Below the pieces are notes generated by a model. The model did no database searches. It saw nothing but the letters and a program-made list of their open reading frames with translations, and was not told where the DNA came from. The translations under genes were made by a program, and so were the position numbers. A stretch of 64,000 nt of DNA, from assembly GCA_964019695.1 (NCBI GenBank), contig OZ026517.1, positions 53,003,672 to 53,067,671 on the forward strand, in the 5' to 3' direction. This DNA is from Loripinus fragilis. Taxonomy: Eukaryota; Mollusca; Bivalvia; Lucinida; Lucinidae. Of this stretch, positions 36,181-47,342 are shown piece after piece; the stretch's first letter is position 1, and every line of letters starts with the position of its first letter.

Positions 36181-36354
36181 TGCATGCTGGGTAATTTTTC
36201 ATGCTTTTTATTTCAAAATTAACAATTTCAAAAATTTCTTTCAGGACCACAATCAGAGTGTTTAACAGTTTGGATACAGATCAGGGCCGACATTCTGTCG
36301 GTTCTGATCTGAGTCCAAACTGTTTGTAAAGATTATCTGCAGATGACAAAAGTT
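36181..36354. mobile_element. Family F MITE between exon 7 copies
   Basis: GCATGCTGGGTAATTTTTCATGC start and GATTATCTGCAGATGACAAAAG end, with a GATCAGGGCCGACATTCTGTC hairpin. It separates exon 7 from its partial duplicate. Confidence 0.85.
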
Positions 36355-36466
36355 GTGGTTGTTTGTTTTTCTGGTCATGCTGAACACCTGTTTTAGCTGC
36401 ACTGGCTGACACTGGACGTGGAGGTTTGTGTGCAACATTTTCAGCTGAAAATGAAGGTAAACATTA
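36355..36466 (-). pseudogene. Duplicated start of exon 7 with its own acceptor
   Basis: This is an imperfect copy of 36063-36175, offset 292 bp. It keeps an acceptor (TTCATTTTCAG before 36444) and about 30 in-frame codons nearly identical to the start of exon 7 (AENVAHKPPRPVSASA). It has no donor site that I can see. Reading on into the family F MITE next to it reaches a TGA stop. It lies 5' of exon 7 in the transcript, so it could act as a decoy acceptor; use of this site would truncate the protein. Confidence 0.85.
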
Positions 36467-36906
36467 CAGTAAATGTTCTAACATTTCGAACACATTCATC
36501 ATTCTGTTCTCAAATAAAATGCTGGCTATCAGGGCCAGAACTAACAAAATGCTTGTCAGAATTGCAAACAGAGAAGGCCCTGATATTCAGGGTAAATGCA
36601 GTATATGCATGGGTGAAAGATCAAAATTTCTTAAAATTGTGAACTTTAGAAAGTCAAATCTCAAACTTGCTGCTTGCAGTGTGCCTATGAAATATGAAAC
36701 GCGAAAATAAATGTGAGAAGCTATCAAAAACGGCCTCATTCAGTAAAATCCTGAATTCTGGAATAATCCTGAAAACTTTCATCAATGTGTGCGTTTGTTT
36801 GCGTGTGTTTTGTTTAATATTCCACCAACAACAAAGGTCATATGGAGACAGGGCCACAGCTTAAAATCTCATCTGACAGACTGGTGAAGCCCATGTACAG
36901 TGCATT

Positions 36907-37140
36907 TGAGCCATGAATTTTCCAACAATGTGGTATGTGCAACCAGCAAAGCCTCAGATCAGCCTGCGCATATGGGCAGTCTGATCAGAACCTTTGCTAG
37001 TTGCTTGCATATTCTATGAGTGTTAAGCTACTGACAGGACATCATTTGGAGTTTCTAAGCTTAAAAGGAGGCTGCACAGGCTCGTCTGAGTCTGCACTTG
37101 TCAAAATACCACATTGTTTGAAATCACATGTCGCGGCTCA
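36907..37140. mobile_element. Family A MITE
   Basis: TGAGCCATGAATTTTCCAAC and GAAATCACATGTCGCGGCTCA ends. It ends 52 bp from the exon 6 donor. Confidence 0.9.
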
Positions 37141-37191
37141 TTTAGTATTTGATATAATGAGCGACATCTTACAGGGGAACTGTACATGTAC

Positions 37192-37297
37192 CTTTATTTC
37201 TCCTGACAAACAATTTATCTTCCTCCGTCTCCTCTTCCCCCTGGTTATCTTGTTCCTCATAACACAGATCAGCAAACCTCACATTCTTCTTGCTAGG
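37192..37297 (-). CDS. CEP126: CEP126-like, exon 6 (KNVRF motif, acidic tail)
   Basis: This exon encodes residues 784-818 plus one base: PSKKNVRFAD, a Cys/Tyr segment, then an acidic run (QGEEETEEDK) and a basic end. KNVRF at 787-791 fits the RVxF protein phosphatase 1 docking consensus ([KR]x(0,1)[VI]x[FW]). In vertebrate CEP126, as I remember it, a KK...F segment follows RDSIELT at a similar place. The acceptor is ATGTTACAG and the donor GTACATG; the phases are 0 in and 1 out. The exon sits between a family A MITE (ends 37140) and a family G element (starts about 37358). Confidence 0.87.
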
Positions 37298-37357
37298 CTG
37301 TAACATAGACAAATACCATATTTGACCTGATAAGTGCACATGTGCCTATAAGCCCAT

Positions 37358-37434
37358 ACAGGGGCAGATCCAGGATTTTTGGAAAGAGGGTTCATATGTA
37401 TAAAGGGGGGGATGGGGTTCACGTTGCTGATTTT
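37358..37434. mobile_element. Family G fragment
   Basis: CAGGGGCAGATCCAGGATTTTTGG and about 75 bp of one arm, repeated again just to the right. It probably results from a local duplication of the element's left arm with its flank (ATAAGTGCACATGT). Confidence 0.82.
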
Positions 37435-37477
37435 ATCTCATTTTTGATAAGTGCACATGTTCCTATAAGCCCATACA

Positions 37478-37700
37478 GGGGCGGATCCAGGATTTCTGGA
37501 AAGAGGGTCCATATGTATAAAGGTGGGGGAGGGGTTCGCTTTGCTGATTTTATCTAATTTTTGTTAAATATCCCATGAAAATGAAATAATTTGGTCTCAC
37601 TGAGACCAAATTATTTCATTTTCATAGGGTATTTAAAAACAGGGGTGGGGAGGGGGGTTTAAACGAGCCCCCCAAACCAATTCTGGATCCGCCACTGGCA
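37478..37700. mobile_element. Family G hAT-like MITE, complete
   Basis: CAGGGGCGGATCCAGGATTTC ... CTGGATCCGCCACTG ends; the centre is GAAATAATTTGGTCTCACTGAGACCAAATTATTTC in two arms. Confidence 0.88.
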
Positions 37701-37777
37701 TACTAAGTACTTTGTAGGTTGTTTACACTATATGAACTCTTGAATGAAAAACAGTGTGGATTCTGATCAGCTGGCTT

Positions 37778-37978
37778 CTTTTGTTTTGTTTGTTTGATTC
37801 TTTATGTCCCATCAACAATCTTTCAGTTATAAAGGGACGGGTCTTTCTGGGTTGAACCAGTACTAAGCTAGGATGAATGTTCTTGCTCAAGGACACATCG
37901 CAGTGACGCAGGTGAGGCTCAAATCCGCGGCCCTTCGGTCTCGAGTCAAGCACTCTACTACTGAGCCACTGCGCTCCC
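37778..37978 (-). mobile_element. SINE-1 inserted in a family H hairpin
   Basis: A full SINE-1 in minus orientation with GATCAGCTG(G/A)CTTC on both sides, a probable 13- to 14-bp target duplication; the host is a GATCAGCTGGCTTC hairpin. Confidence 0.9.
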
Positions 37979-38049
37979 GATCAGCTGACTTCATCAGCTG
38001 TCTTGATTTTCATTACTAATACTAAGTGTACAAAATATTCTGATGAAAG

Positions 38050-38769
38050 GAATCTGTAAAGGTTATTAAACTCAGACACCTTTTTGTTTAATTACACCAA
38101 ATCCTTTTCATCAAAGTCATCTGATATTTGCAAACTAATGGTACGGTAAACAAAACAATACCTTTCACTTTTCAGTTAAATAATTCTAACAAAATGCACA
38201 AAGCAACATTTAAACTAGTTAAGCATATTTTCAGCACAAAGCAAGAACTAGAATACAGTGATGTACATCAATACATCATCGGCAGATCACACAAATGACA
38301 TATGGGCTTACATCACAAACATGCCTTCTGTGCTTGGCAATAAAACAGGATTATATCTATTTTTTCCTGCAGTTCAGGAGATAAGGTGTGCACAAGCAAG
38401 CAAGTTTTGGCTTAAAATTGGCAGTTGATATCAAACAGTAATCTTAAAACTGGGTAACAGTCATCATAGCCTAAACAACCAGTCATATATGCTGACAAGT
38501 TCTGTTAAAATCTGCCTGCTGGTTCTTGAAATATCGCATTATACAGTCATATGATACTGATGTCAAGACTGACACCAATGGGATCCTAACCAAGAAAACA
38601 TGTCTCCATCCCCTGGTGGGGATATGCTTGTCAGGACAAAAGCTATATACCATTTAAGCAAAACTATCATTTCCTTTTTCAAAATATATCTTTCAATTAA
38701 CAATTTACTTGATGCAACACAAATACATTCAAATGCCATACTTAGAATCATGGCAAAGTTAACTCTTTG
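38050..38769. other. Intron stretch without a gene
   Basis: AT-rich sequence. I see no splice-bounded open frame on the minus strand and no clear repeat. Confidence 0.55.
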
Positions 38770-38955
38770 CATGATGGCTAATTAACTTTTCACTTTTCTC
38801 ATTTTTTTTTTCAAGAAATTCCTTCAGGAACACTATCAGAGCTTCAAACAATTTGGATCCTGATCAAGACTGATCTTCTGTCAGTCCTGATCTGGGTCCA
38901 AACTGTGTGCAAAGGTTATCAGCAGATGATAAAAGTTGCCACTAGCCTAGCAAGG
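38770..38955. mobile_element. Family F MITE
   Basis: GCATGATGGCTAATTAACTTTTC start, TTCAGGAACACTATCAGAGC, hairpin GACTGATCTTCTGTCAGTCC, end GCAGATGATAAAAGTTGC. Confidence 0.82.
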
Positions 38956-39419
38956 AAAGAATTTATTTTACTGGAAAAAATGCATGCAACTAAACATTGC
39001 CAAAAATAATTGAGCCAGCTCATGACATTTGGGCACTTATCACATATGCATAAAGTCATCCTTTAAACATGCATTCACAGCTATCTAGTGGGGCAAGAGG
39101 TCTAGATGTTTTTTCTGGGTTTTCATCTACATCCCTGCTTTGTACATGTATGTGCAATCAGCAGAGGCTCTGGTGTGACTGGGCAAATGCCTACACTGAT
39201 AAGTACCAAAATCTTGTGTGCTGGCCCATATGTAAAATAACAACACAACAGTTATCTTACATAATTCCATGGAAACTGGTAAAAGATAGGAATTTCAAAA
39301 TAATTATAATGTATAACCCCATGTCTTCACCATTCTATTCTATTACACTGTAGGAAACAATCTCTAGAATATTCACAAAATACTCCTCACCAAGCCAATT
39401 CTAAAATTTTAGTGCAACA

Positions 39420-39616
39420 TATTTGTTTGTTTGTTTGTGTTGATGCTTAACTTCCCAGTCAACAATTTTTCAGCCATGTCAGGATATTTCCCAGCTGGAT
39501 TCAGTACTAAGCAGAAGATAAAGTTTCTTGCTCAAGGACACAGAGCAGTGCCTCCTGTGAGGCTCTAACCACAGACCTCTAAAGTCAAGCACGCTATCAC
39601 TAAGCCAATGTACTCC
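39420..39616 (-). mobile_element. SINE-1, diverged
   Basis: Minus-strand head AGTACATTGGCTTAGTG, core CTTGAGCAAGAAACTT and tail ACAAACAAACAAACAAAT. About the full SINE length. Confidence 0.82.
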
Positions 39617-39769
39617 TCAACTTGATGAGTAGTGTAAAAGGTAATGATACATGTAGAATGCCAAATAATTGCATTACTAAATAATGTAAACTCTAATTAG
39701 GCAGATCTTTCAGAAGCAGTCTGACCTGGGTTTACACGTTTTTGATCATGCCTATATGTCCAAATATTT

Positions 39770-39975
39770 AGTAGGGTCATAGGTTTAGATAAACAAAATT
39801 TTTCAACATAAAACTGTAAATATTTTCTTAACCATAATTTTCAGTATATGCTTCGGGTACTCAAAAGAACAGTCTCATTGAGATGGTTCTTTTGAGTACC
39901 CACAACATATGTTTTGGTTGAGAAATAAGAAAATCATTTTTCTGTTACACACTCTTACTATAGGCCTGTAGGGTG
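39770..39975. mobile_element. Family B MITE
   Basis: GGTACTCAAAAGAACAGTCTC and GAGATGGTTCTTTTGAGTACC arms. ATAGGTTTAGATAAACAAAATTTTT precedes, as at 47720. Confidence 0.88.
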
Positions 39976-40159
39976 AATAATTTACAAAACAATAGGCTAA
40001 TGAATGAATAAACTAAGAATGAAGTCAAATGATACCTTGTATAACTCTAATCAATTTTACTTAACTAATCTACCATTTTTCAATTCATAACTCAACTTTT
40101 TCTCAAATTACGGGTGATGCAAGACTAGGCTACAGCCCAAAATTGAAAAAGACAGGACA

Positions 40160-40655
40160 ATCAGGCCTCCAGATAAAGGTGTGTAACTGAAAATTATTTG
40201 TCTTATTTCTCAACCAAAACATATGTTTAACGTGTCTGGTTACAGATGCGAAGCTGACTGCAGATCCAGGGGTCGCGAGTTCGATCCCAGCCCGGTCCCA
40301 TACTTTTGTGGAGATTGATCATGAAATAATTTCTACGGTCATTCTCCTCCCTTCCGCTGAATGAATCATTCATGAAGGGTTGTTGTCAGTTACAAGCGAA
40401 AGTATGTGCACGATTACTGGTTAACTGCTTGTTCAAGCTTGCCCAGGAAAAAAGTGTGGTTAGGTGAACTGACCGTCCCACAATGACCATAGCTGTTGAC
40501 TTGGGACGTAAAGCAACAAAACAAACAAACAAAAAAACATATATTGTGGGCACTCAAAAGAACCATCTCAGTGAGACGGTTCTTTTGAGCACCCAAAACA
40601 CATGTTTAAACTCATGGATAAGAAAATAATCACAATTTTCGCAAATAATTTTTGC
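40160..40655. mobile_element. Family B MITE split by SINE-2
   Basis: The left arm ends at AACCAAAACATATGTT (40216-40229) and resumes at AACATATATTGTGGGC. SINE-2 lies between them. Confidence 0.88.
40229..40535 (+). mobile_element. SINE-2, 5'-truncated, nested
   Basis: It starts within the tRNA-like head (GTGTCTGGTTACAGATGC), has the GGTCGCGAGTTCGATCCC B box and the same body as 4268-4591, and ends CAACAAAACAAACAAAC. Flanking AAACATAT(G/A)TT looks like the target duplication. Confidence 0.93.
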
Positions 40656-41433
40656 TTAAAGGGGACGGCAACCCTGATAATTACTATGTTTTACATGAAA
40701 GATCTTAATAAACCATGAATTTTGATACCAATTTTCATCTAAAACGTTTGAAAAATGTGGAAGTTGTGGGCGTTTGAATATTTGCAAATGGACTGTAATG
40801 GAAGCAGCCATATTATAGGCTTAATGAGGTCACTCAGCCTAATTAAATATGTGTAATCAAAATAAAAGACAAACCAATGGATTATTTGCATTAATCTTTA
40901 ATGAAACATTTTACTTATGTATAAAGCTGCTTATCACATATTTAAGACACATTTTACCGTGATAACCCAAAGTCTGCATATGCGATAAGCTCTTTCCCGC
41001 CAACTGGTTATCAGCCTGCCGTGATGATAACCGGAAGTCATGTATTTTGAACGGAGAGAGGTTATCATGCCCGGCATGTAACGTTGCTCATTTGATGACG
41101 TCAGATGTAAACAAGTGGCGTGACGTAACGCAAAAATTACGCCATTCCTCTGTTTTACTTACATTTTTTAACGTCAAACCGCGTTGAAATAGTGAAATGG
41201 AATATGTGATAAACAGATTATAACATGGGGTTTTGGTTATCGCCCTCAGTATCAACCCTCGACCATTATCAGCCCTCGAGCTAAAGCTCTCGGGTTGATA
41301 ATGGGGTCTCGGGTTGATACTTCGAGCGATAACCAAAACGCCATGAGATAATCTCTAAATATCTACTGAAACACAGATGATGTGATAGTAGTGATAACTA
41401 AAAATAAAGCAGTTGAAAAAATTATGAAAACTA

Positions 41434-42623
41434 CACTGACCCAAAATGAAAACTTTACACTTTATTTGTTTGAATAACAGTTTTGTTAGTAAACATGTCG
41501 TGGTAAGATTTACGCATGCTTATCGAGACTTCGTCGCAGAAAAAGATTATGCAAGTTTATTCAAATCCTGGGTCTTTTCTAGCGTCAACGCCTGAAAAAC
41601 GTGATCCTTACCTTGCACGTGCTGACGATCAGGCGGTTCATTAACAGCTTTAAAACCGACAAGAAAACATTTGCAGCTGAATACTGGTAATAAAAACAAT
41701 TTATTGTTACAAAACGCTTCCATTTAGTGACGGTACGTCTTTCAAAAGATCAAAGAAACCAAGTTTTTGGCATGCTCAATGCGGGGTCTACGTTAAATGA
41801 TATCGCGCATAATTTTGGCTGCTCTAGACAGACTATTCAGTATCTTATGAACCGGTACAACAGAACTGGGTATGTCAAAACCTGGTCACGCACGTGTGAC
41901 GACGTTACGTTCTTATCGCGTTAACACGTTAACTCACCCACGTAATGGTTTTAAACGGCAACAATTATTGCTCGTCTTTACGGGGTTCATTCACAAAAGA
42001 TAATTAGTCATTTCGTGCAAAATAACGGACCTGGCATTTTCCAGCATGACAATACAAGGCCTCACATAACATGTCAAAAGCCACACAATTCCATGCTAAA
42101 AATAAACGTCAACCTCTTGCCTTGACCTGCTTCATCCCCGGATATGAACCACATAGAACACGTATAGAATGTATTGGGTCCAATGGTCAGGTCCAATCAT
42201 CAAATGGATGCGCTAAATGTCTCCAATATGTACCTCTGTTAGCATTACATACGTATCCATAACGTGCTCATACAACGTTACGCAAACTCAATGAGGTGAC
42301 GTATTAAGCTAAGCATTCGTAAAAATGTAGGTCACACTGGTTACTGATGATCTTTATAACATCACTTAAAGCACGCAGTCAGTAATTTCTTGTTTCCAAA
42401 ATCTGTGTGAGTGGAATAATTGTTTTTAGAAACTTTCATTTTGACCCCTCTGCACTGAATGATTCATAAAAACTATGCAATTTTTGATTTTCATCCAATA
42501 ATTTTTTCAGACATCGATAAGGCATTGAAGATTCTATGACCGAATAAATTAACCCCAAAACTTAATTTATCATCAAAATATATACTTTTAAATACTGTGT
42601 AAAGTTTTCATTTTGGGTCAGTG
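41434..42623 (+). mobile_element. Tc1/mariner element, degenerate, 1.19 kb
   Basis: CACTGACCCAAAATGAAAAC and GTTTTCATTTTGGGTCAGTG ends are flanked by TA at 41432-41433 and 42624-42625. Length is normal for the superfamily, but the transposase is broken. Confidence 0.93.
41727..42190 (+). pseudogene. Tc1/mariner transposase remnant
   Basis: The first part reads VRLSKDQRNQVFGMLNAG then LNDIAHNFGCSRQTIQYL, a paired-like helix-turn-helix of Tc1-type transposases. After stops and frameshifts, other frames give FQHDNTRPHIT (a catalytic Asp region) and PASSPDMNHIEHV (catalytic Glu region). Several in-frame stops and a shortened middle show it is inactive. Confidence 0.92.
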
Positions 42624-42979
42624 TAATTAAATATTCAAAATGGCAGCTAAATGTTGGCCATATTGAATTCTTTGAATGCCCGTAACTTTCTTATTTTTCA
42701 ACCGATTTTGAGGATACTTGTATCAAAATTCATGGTTCACAGAGCTCTTTCTGATTAAGCATACTTATCATTAGGGTTGCTGTCCCCTTTAACTGGCCCA
42801 TTGGACAATTTATTAAACTTGTTGTGAAAAAGCAATACAATTAAACTGATCAGAATAGTTTGAACAATCTTCTTAGAGGGTCACCCAAGAACCATTTGTG
42901 ATCAGTTATTTTCAAATCAGGCCAGTAATTTTCAACAAGGTTTTTTAAGGTTTTCTCTATAAACATATAGGAAAAACTA

Positions 42980-43122
42980 CCTACACCCCTGGACCCGTAC
43001 TAAAAGCGGATAAATGTTTCTTGCTGAAGAACACAACATAGTGACTCTCAGACTGGTAAGTCTCAAATTAGAAACCCTTCGAACCCCAGTCTACAGCTCT
43101 ACCAACTGAGCCACTGTGCTCC
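42980..43122 (-). mobile_element. SINE-1 subtype, truncated
   Basis: Minus head GGAGCACAGTGGCTCAGTTGGTAG as in the 32168 copy; it is truncated at the 3' side after GTACGGGTCCAGG. Confidence 0.82.
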
Positions 43123-43860
43123 AGATTGCATTGTGTAAGATGTAATTAGTCCATGGCATAGGTTAAACTCAATATATTTTTTTAAAGTTGAATTTTAATC
43201 TCAAGGCATAATGCCATGCAGAGTTACTGACATTCCATGCTGTTAGAAGGATATGAAATACCTCATTAGATATAATAAATCACTAAAACAGATATACCTC
43301 CACAGGAAGATAAAATAAAATACATTTTTATGAATTCTAAAAATTAAAATTTGTAAATCAGCCTTGTGTTATTCAGTTATAAGTTGCGGTTTACTCAGAT
43401 TAAACATTCCCTAATCTAGGTCCATATCTTAATTTGTTACATAAAGTCCTGTTTTTGTTTACATGTGGTTTTACACAGCTGGCAGTCACTGCTTGTAGTA
43501 ACAACACAGTACATTTTCAGCACAAATTTAACCTAAAAATGTTAAAAAAATGACATAAGACTGTGGATATATACGTTTGTGAAGGTATTTTGCAGATATA
43601 TATGATTGGATTTTAGTCACATACAAATACTAAACATATAGCTTAAGTATTTATTTAATATCATACTAATTATAATAATAATAATAGTCTTTATTTTCAG
43701 AGGGTAACACATTTAGCAAAAAAAAAAAAAGCTAATCTTCCATGAGGCCCTCTATAAACTACCGCCAAAAAAGAATACAAGTATCATATTATTATGTTAT
43801 TTAATCAGACTCTAGTGTATTTTTTTTCATGCTCATGTCACATGAAAATGAAAATTGTCT
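43123..43860. other. Intron stretch without a gene
   Basis: AT-rich; ATAATAATAATAGTCTTTATTTTC at about 43672 could be the reversed 3' end of a LINE-like element, but nothing longer is visible. Confidence 0.5.
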
Positions 43861-43869
43861 GGCCATAAG

Positions 43870-44085
43870 TTTTAAAATGCCAACAATTGTTGGCATTTTA
43901 AAACTCATGACCAGGCAAATGAATTGCTGGCAATTTAAAACTTATGACCAGGCAAATGAATTGTTGGCATTTTAAAGTTTATGACCAGGCAAATGCCAAC
44001 AATTGTTGGCATTTTTAAAACTGATGACCAGGCAACTGCCAACAATTTTTGGCATTTTAAAGCTGATGACCAGGCAAATGTCACT
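43870..44085. repeat. Tandem array, units of 37-43 bp
   Basis: GACCAGGCAA recurs at 43909, 43946, 43983, 44025 and 44068, alternating with TGCCAACAATTGTTGGCATTTTAAA. It is an expansion of the hairpin element seen singly at 20660 and 46835. Confidence 0.92.
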
Positions 44086-44324
44086 GTCTGCTGTTATGTC
44101 AGATCAAAATTTGTTTGTGTTTTAATATTTATGAAGATTACAAATTTTATGCTCAAGTGAAGTGAGCATGAAAATTTTTTTTTAACATCGGGGCCAGTTT
44201 AATAGCCAGATTAAATTTTCCATACAGGCATGCATAGTTAATGAGTTGTATACAGCCAAGGTAACTTATTGAAGATGGAAAAAATAATACTAAAAATGAA
44301 AAAAAAGATAAATAAACATAATGC

Positions 44325-44520
44325 CATAGGTCCAGATAAGGAAATTTTATAAGCGTAAAATTTCATTTTTTTTCTTACCCATCAATTTAAACATGTGTTT
44401 TGGGTGCTCAAAAGAACCGTCTCAATGAGACGATTCTTTTGAGTACCCACAACATATGTTTTGGATGAGAAATAAAGAAAATAGTTTTCCAATATGCACT
44501 CTTATCTGGAGCCCTGATAA
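44325..44520. mobile_element. Family B MITE
   Basis: GGGTGCTCAAAAGAACCGTCTC and GAGACGATTCTTTTGAGTACCC arms, with AGGTCCAGATAAGG and TTATCTGGAGCCCTG ends. Confidence 0.9.
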
Positions 44521-45129
44521 GGCTCCATTATAATTTCGAACATACTGATTTGCCCCGTCAAAATGGGGACGTTTTTCTAATTTGTCATCAAAACCATTTG
44601 ATGTGGTGCCCAACAGTCCGAACTGTCTTATCATGGAAAGCTAGCTTGTCGGAAATATTTGATCTGTTCTGAGTTTTGGATGCATTTTGGTAAACATTTA
44701 ATAGTGATAGTGCACACCACAGCTGATCATTTCTGAAACTTTAAAATAAGTTACCTTGCCTATTTTTTTAGCTCGGTGTTTAGCTCTAGATAATGTGACC
44801 AGTCACATGTTCAGGCTGATCATCAATGCTACAGATCAATTAGTCTGTACATTCACTTAGACAAATTATGTATTTAATGGTAGCACAAAAAATTACCAGG
44901 ACATGACTTATGTAGTAATTGTTCCTATTCGAAAACATAAATTAATATTAAAATGCTGTAAATCTATTTCACCTCTATAAAATATCTTCTATTAAGATTT
45001 CACTTCATAAATTTTAGTAAGAAAAGCCAACAAAATACTGTATCTGGAAAAGAAATAAAAATTCAAATCTGCATACACTATGTATCTAGAGTTCTGTTAA
45101 TTGATGCTAATAAACGCAAGTTTACATAC

Positions 45130-45171
45130 CGTTGGTGGTGGATTTAGTTTACGTTCTTGTTCTCGAAGCAT
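45130..45171 (-). CDS. CEP126: CEP126-like, 42-bp microexon 5
   Basis: This 14-codon exon encodes MLREQERKLNPPPT (residues 770-783). The acceptor is ATAAACAG and the donor GTATGTAAA, phase 0 on both sides, so it could be skipped without breaking the frame. There is no homology support for such a short piece. The call rests on good splice sites, correct phase and position between the GILK and KNVRF exons. Confidence 0.75.
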
Positions 45172-46150
45172 CTGTTTATGTATTTGTATACATCAGATTT
45201 TAAATAAGAAATAGTACTTACATGTCAACTGTGAAAACTAAAGCTTAAGGCATCATCAAAATTAAAAAATATATTTTATAGAAAAAGATATATTTTTTCA
45301 TGTTGCTACAACTTAAACATAATTTTACGGGAAACCCAGTAAACAGAAACCTTGGCAAATAGTGAATGCTATGATTAAATGCTAAAATTTGCGGTATTTT
45401 ATCAAGTTCTATACGTAGCTATTTCCTTAGTAAAAAAACAACCTCAAGGAACGAAAATCAGTAAACAGACCATTCCTTCTACCTAGAACTTGGTTATCTT
45501 GAATAAATCGCTGATGTCCAAGTAATGATCCACTCCCAAACATTTCTCCTAAATTGTATTTTGACCATTTTTATGCCAAATTCGGCTAACAAAAAACATG
45601 GCTATATCAAATCGGCTTTTCATTCCTGAATAGAAGTTTTCTGCTAGTTTGCCACTGCTTGTGTCAGTCAAAATTTGTGTTGGTTAAAAAGTTCAACCAT
45701 TTGATACTTAAATTTGAAATGGTGTTATCATGCAAATACTATGTAGTATGTATATGACCACCCAGTTAAGTTTTGGGTGTGTTAAGTTTGGGTGTGTTCG
45801 ACTTGAACATCAAAAATTAGCAGTGTCTTTCAAACTTTATTGACTGAATACTGTTAAGCGGCATCGCTTGACAAGTGTAAATTGTTTTACAAGTTACAAC
45901 ATACTTAACTCTTTGCCTATTAGTGTCATCTGCTTATAACATATGCAAACAGTTTGCACCCAGATTAGGCCCAGCATAATGTCTGGCCTGATCTGAATCC
46001 AATTTGTTTAACACTCTAATGGGATTTCTGAAAGAATTTTTTTAAAAGAAAAAATACTTTTAAAAAATTGATTTTGAAGAAAAAAAAAGATTTTGATAAA
46101 AAAGCAGACAGCATGCAAAACTACCCAGTAGTCAAAGAGTCAAATGGAAA
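45172..46150. other. Intron stretch without a gene
   Basis: Unique-looking AT-rich sequence, then a MITE remnant at 45910-46110 (AACTCTTTGCCTATTAGTGTC, CCCAGATTAGGCC, AAAAGCAGACAGC). Confidence 0.55.
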
Positions 46151-46380
46151 TGAGCCGTGTCATGTGATTTCCAACGATGTGGTATTTTGACGACAAGTGT
46201 AGACTCAGATGAGCCTGTGCAGCCTCCTATCAAACTAAGAAACTCCAAATGGTGTTCAGTCAGTAGCTTAACACTCATAGAATATTCAAGAGACAAGCAA
46301 AGGCTCTGACACACGCAGGCTGATCTGAGGCTTTGCTGGTCGTACATACCACATTGTTGGAAATCTCATGCACTGGCTCA
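46151..46380. mobile_element. Family A MITE
   Basis: TGAGCCGTGTCATGTGATTTCC and GGAAATCTCATGCACTGGCTCA ends; a small deletion removes part of the central palindrome. Confidence 0.9.
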
Positions 46381-46784
46381 AATAAAACCAGCTTATCCCC
46401 TGTTCTTTTGTCTTTATTTCTATCCCATTTTTAATCCAGAAACAGCTTTACTGCATCTGTACTGCAAAAGTATGTTGTGTGAAAGCTGATTTTATGAAAT
46501 TATATGTGTACATTGTATTTGGGTGGTATCACAATTTGCTTAACTCGAACTTTGGAAAACTCTTTGGAAAGTAATTTCTCCATTCCCTTAAACTTTGATA
46601 TAACGTATGAGGTTAACCCGCAATTAAAAAGTCACAACCTGTGACCCCTTAAAAAGTACAATGGAATATTCAAACTATATTGTATCAAATGAAATAGAAG
46701 ACTCCAGTTGTCATAAAAAGGTAAAATACAACAAATGAGTGAATCTGTTGCTCTGTTTCCCATCAGGCTTTGAGGATATAAAAC

Positions 46785-46890
46785 TTTTTCATTCACAACT
46801 CAACTGAGCATGAAATTAAACATGTTGATGAATTTAAACATGCCAACAATTGTTGGCATTTTAAACTTTATCAGCATGATAAATACAACA
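46785..46890. repeat. TGCCAACAATTG hairpin element
   Basis: ATGCCAACAATTGTTGGCAT sits between TTTAAAC arms and 'GAGCATGAAA'-type ends. Confidence 0.82.
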
Positions 46891-47068
46891 TCTGGGAGTT
46901 CGAAAGCAAGAAAAATTCTATATTTTTTAGCATTTTCATTCTTATGAGCAGTTGAAATTTCATGCATAATTGAGTTGAGCATAAAAAAAGTTTTACCCAC
47001 ATGATACTTTTATGAACCCTTTTTCCCCCAATTATGACAATTGTTGTCTTATCTCTCATCTGTACATG

Positions 47069-47298
47069 TACTGTCCTGCCAGCCAAGAGTGACAGTGACT
47101 TCATGTTTTGTTTACAAAGTTACAAGGGACTTATAATCGATAGATCACTTGTGTATTAATCCTATCCAGAGGATAGGACTAATACACAAGTGATCTATCG
47201 ATTCACATTAGCTCAAGTGAAGTGTACACCTTAGTGTTTTACTTAGCAATTGTAAACAAAGTATTACCTCACTGTCACTCTTGGTTGGCACGACAGTA
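47069..47298. mobile_element. Family C MITE
   Basis: TACTGTCCTGCCAGCCAAG and GTTGGCACGACAGTA ends around the CACTTGTGTATTAATCC palindrome. It ends 44 bp from the exon 4 donor. Confidence 0.93.
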
Positions 47299-47342
47299 CT
47301 TTGGTAGTCTGTATTGCAAACAATATGAACCCAATCTCTTAC

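Larger units (their letters stand above)
40656..42792. mobile_element. 2.1 kb TTAA-flanked TIR element
   Basis: TTAAAGGGGACGGCAACCCT and AGGGTTGCTGTCCCCTTTAA are inverted; the match runs about 80 bp inward (ACCATGAATTTTGATAC). TTAA at both ends suits piggyBac-type insertion, though PIF/Harbinger (TWA) is possible. It holds a hairpin at 41235-41335 (CTCGGGTTGATA arms) and a Tc1/mariner element. Confidence 0.85.

Noticed and set aside
43870..44085. CRISPR array
   Set aside because: Spaced repeats are present, but unit length varies (37-43 bp), the spacers are themselves repeats, and the DNA is animal.
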